Below, one piece after another: positions 61,876-64,000 of a stretch of DNA of 64,000 bases; the first letter of the stretch is position 1; the number at the start of each line of letters is the position of its first letter. The position numbers and the translations under genes were made by a program. The notes under the pieces were generated by a model. The model had not been told where the DNA came from. It saw only the letters and a program-made list of their open reading frames with translations, and did no database searches. The DNA comes from Paramacrobiotus metropolitanus (taxonomy: Eukaryota > Tardigrada > Eutardigrada > Parachela > Macrobiotidae), in assembly GCF_019649055.1 (NCBI RefSeq), contig NW_026570294.1:186001-250000 (forward strand), written 5' to 3'.

Positions 61876-64000
61876 ATGATTGAAATTGATTTAGAGAAAC
61901 TGCTGCGTGTCGGGGTGGTTATTGCCATTGGGGTGTCTGTGATTAGTGCGGTGCATTTAGCGTTGGAAAGTGATGTTCCTCGTACGGAGACGACGGTGCT
62001 GGTTTCGCGTGATGAGCGACGAGAAAATGCTGCAGAAAATGACAACAGGAGTGTGCTGGCCAGTGCAGGATCTGCGGACCATCGACCCGTTGCTGATGTA
62101 ATTTTGGACGGGAAGATGGATGAGGAGAAGACGCTGGTGGAAGATAAAACTGCCAAGGCTGTTGTTGTTAAACCCGATGCTAAAAAATCCAGGTAGAATC
62201 TGGTAGATTTTCAAGTCAGATTTGACACGCACGTTTCCTGTATGGCTTACCTGTTGCAATTAGCACCTGCACTGGAAAGTGTTGGGATTGCGCATTGTTA
62301 TCTAATCGTGCTTCATTAGTTGATTCTTCCGGTTTATTCGAAGTGTTCTTCTGTACACTGTACGAGAGACAGCGCAGCAGCGTACAATGACTCGTTGGTT
62401 GCGCCTAATTTGCATGTGTGAAAACAGGTCGTTGATCTCATAATTTTCTCAAAGTTTAAGCTGAAGATGCGATGTTGTGCATTTTAAAAGTTGCTGCAGA
62501 ATTTGTGGAAAATATGGAAGCTTCTAATTTTATCGTGATTGCAGTGATGTGGAAGGTGATTCGGTCCTGTTGATTGGTGGCATCGACGGCAGTCTGACGG
62601 CGTTCAGTTCCAACGTGGAGGCTGAGGTGGATGCTGCGCAGATTCGTCCGTTGTGGACGTTCCACTCTAACACGGGGCCGTTGGTGTCATCCAGTTTATC
62701 CAAAATCGAGGTATTGTGATTAAGAGAAATTAATTGGTTATTTTCTGGAGTGGTTTTCGGTGAATTTTGAATTCGCATGCAGAAGAAAGTAAAAGCGCAC
62801 ACATTTTTGGTTTTATTTTAACGATACTCGTAGACTTAAAAATTTTAAACGGTTTGTTTAAGTTTAAAAGGTTGGTTTGTTTAGTTTACTCTCTTTTAAT
62901 GCTTCAATAAAAAAAATACTGAATTTCTTTAATGTTTGCTGTTATGATTCATAAGAATTAGTTGCCACATGGCGCTGAAAATTATAGATAGCGAAACTGA
63001 TAATAATTGAAAATTTGTGTCGGTGATCAGTTTGTCTAGCACAACTGTACGATGTATGTACATTCTTCTGTGATTGTGATAAGTATGAATTTTTTCTAGA
63101 AAGTTCTCTTCTGTTCCGCTGAGCATTTATCGCATGCGCTGTTGACTAACAATTCAGCCACTCGGGGTAATGGCTTTATGTTGCATTTTTGCAGCTCGTA
63201 AAAAATGGTTTGCCAATCCAACTGATTCCTTCGTTGGACGGGAGTCTGTTCAGTTTCGATGGGCAGACCATTGAGCCGTTGCCCGTATCTGCCGACACTT
63301 TATTAAGCTCATCGTTTAAGATTTCGGAAGATTCTGTTGTTACTGGCGGGAAGGAGACCGTTGTTTATGGATTAAATCCAAGCACTGGGAAGGTAAGCAA
63401 CTGTAATGCGTTCTAAGGAAAAAATTGTACGGTAATTTTATCCTAGCAAAATTTGATTTAATCAAGTGCATACATAACTCAGTTGTTTTTAATAAAATAG
63501 TAGATTTTGATTTTTGTAAATCTTTTTTCTCGATAATTAATTAAAGGCGTCCTTCCGGAACATTACAATGAATGCATGCCGGTTGCATTTCCCGTGAACT
63601 GTATTTTATGGTTTTAATTTAATGGATATTTTAGTCTTTTTTATTTATCTGGGTATTATTCGACCGGGCTTTCTTGGAATGTGCTGCATGTCCCGTAATC
63701 TCATTATATGTTTAGAAAATGTGTCTTTCCATCAGGTAAAGTACACGTGCGGCGTCGGTGGATGTGTCAGCCAGTCGGCGGAAGTGCCGCAGCCGTCATC
63801 CGATGCCGACTCCGGCACACTGCTGATCAGTCGGCTGAGCCAGAGCATCCGGGCGTTCGACGTACACAGTGGCGGGGAGAAATGGAATTTCTCCGTGGGC
63901 TCGCTGGAAGTGGCCATGGCGGCCGGCGGGACCAGTCGCTTCCAGGGCAATGTCCGTGTGTGCGAGGTGGGGGACGATGTCGTGCTGTCGGACCGGAAGT
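61876..64000 (+). CDS. EIF2AK3: PERK, eIF2-alpha kinase 3 (luminal part; 3' end outside window)
   Basis: Four exons are visible and in frame: 61876-62192, 62545-62710, 63195-63392, and 63736 to the edge. PERK is the ER transmembrane kinase that senses unfolded protein and phosphorylates eIF2-alpha. The start has a hydrophobic signal sequence (LLRVGVVIAIGVSVISAVHLAL) and then an acidic, low-complexity linker. The following exons match the beta-propeller luminal domain: GGIDGSLTAF, LVSSSLSK, PSLDGSLFSFDG, LLSSSFKI, VTGGKETVVYGLNPSTGKVKYTCG and GGEKWNFSVG. The human protein has the closely similar order LVSSSLSK...GSLDGSLF...GGK...YGL...SGNEKWNFSVG. The transmembrane and kinase domains lie beyond 64000. 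Confidence 0.93.

Overview
The window is eukaryotic, and specifically animal, DNA. Genes are split by short GT-AG introns (mostly 54-600 bp), intergenic DNA is AT-rich, and the recognisable proteins are metazoan: a receptor tyrosine kinase, collagen prolyl 4-hydroxylase alpha subunits, an extracellular alpha-type carbonic anhydrase, BTB-BACK-Kelch (KLHL-type) proteins, an F-box protein, secreted leucine-rich-repeat proteins and PERK (EIF2AK3). Compact genes, tandem lineage-specific families and many small DNA transposons would fit an ecdysozoan such as a tardigrade, but that placement is inference. No tRNA, rRNA or CRISPR array was recognised.

Layout. 1-6.1 kb: two long intronless ORFs and a structured non-coding 3' region ending in hairpins and AATAAA, which looks like the 3' part of a large mobile or virus-like element of unknown class. 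6.9-15.4 kb: three glycine-zipper gene copies (one intact, two broken) interleaved with one complete P4HA gene (12416-14569) and a truncated P4HA copy on the other strand. 16.0-17.0 kb: a small three-exon gene whose repeated domain resembles the N-terminus of the F-box protein at 29.9 kb. 17-22 kb: repeat-rich, with a 419-bp hAT-type element flanked by a perfect 8-bp duplication, a long TA microsatellite and two foldback repeats. 22.1-24.3 kb: a P4HA pseudogene and a broken LRR gene. 26.1-28.8 kb: a receptor tyrosine kinase whose ectodomain is a GH16 (beta-1,3-glucanase / glucan-binding) fold. 29.9-32.3 kb: the F-box protein. 33.8-35.1 and 37.5-39.1 kb: two intact secreted LRR genes. 42.3-45.0 kb: a KLHL gene with a suspicious splice donor. 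47.9-51.8 kb: a second KLHL copy, broken and with its last exon inverted. 52.3-56.0 kb: the carbonic anhydrase. 58.7-60.5 kb: a non-autonomous Helitron. 61.9 kb to the end: the 5' half of PERK.

The most striking item is the GH16-receptor tyrosine kinase. An in-frame 738-residue model joins a signal peptide, a beta-glucanase-like ectodomain that has lost its nucleophile motif, one transmembrane helix and a complete split tyrosine-kinase domain. This suggests a receptor that senses beta-glucan or a related glycan and signals directly by tyrosine phosphorylation. A second theme is repeated local duplication followed by decay: P4HA, the glycine-zipper genes, the LRR genes and the KLHL genes each have an intact (or nearly intact) copy and one or more broken copies.
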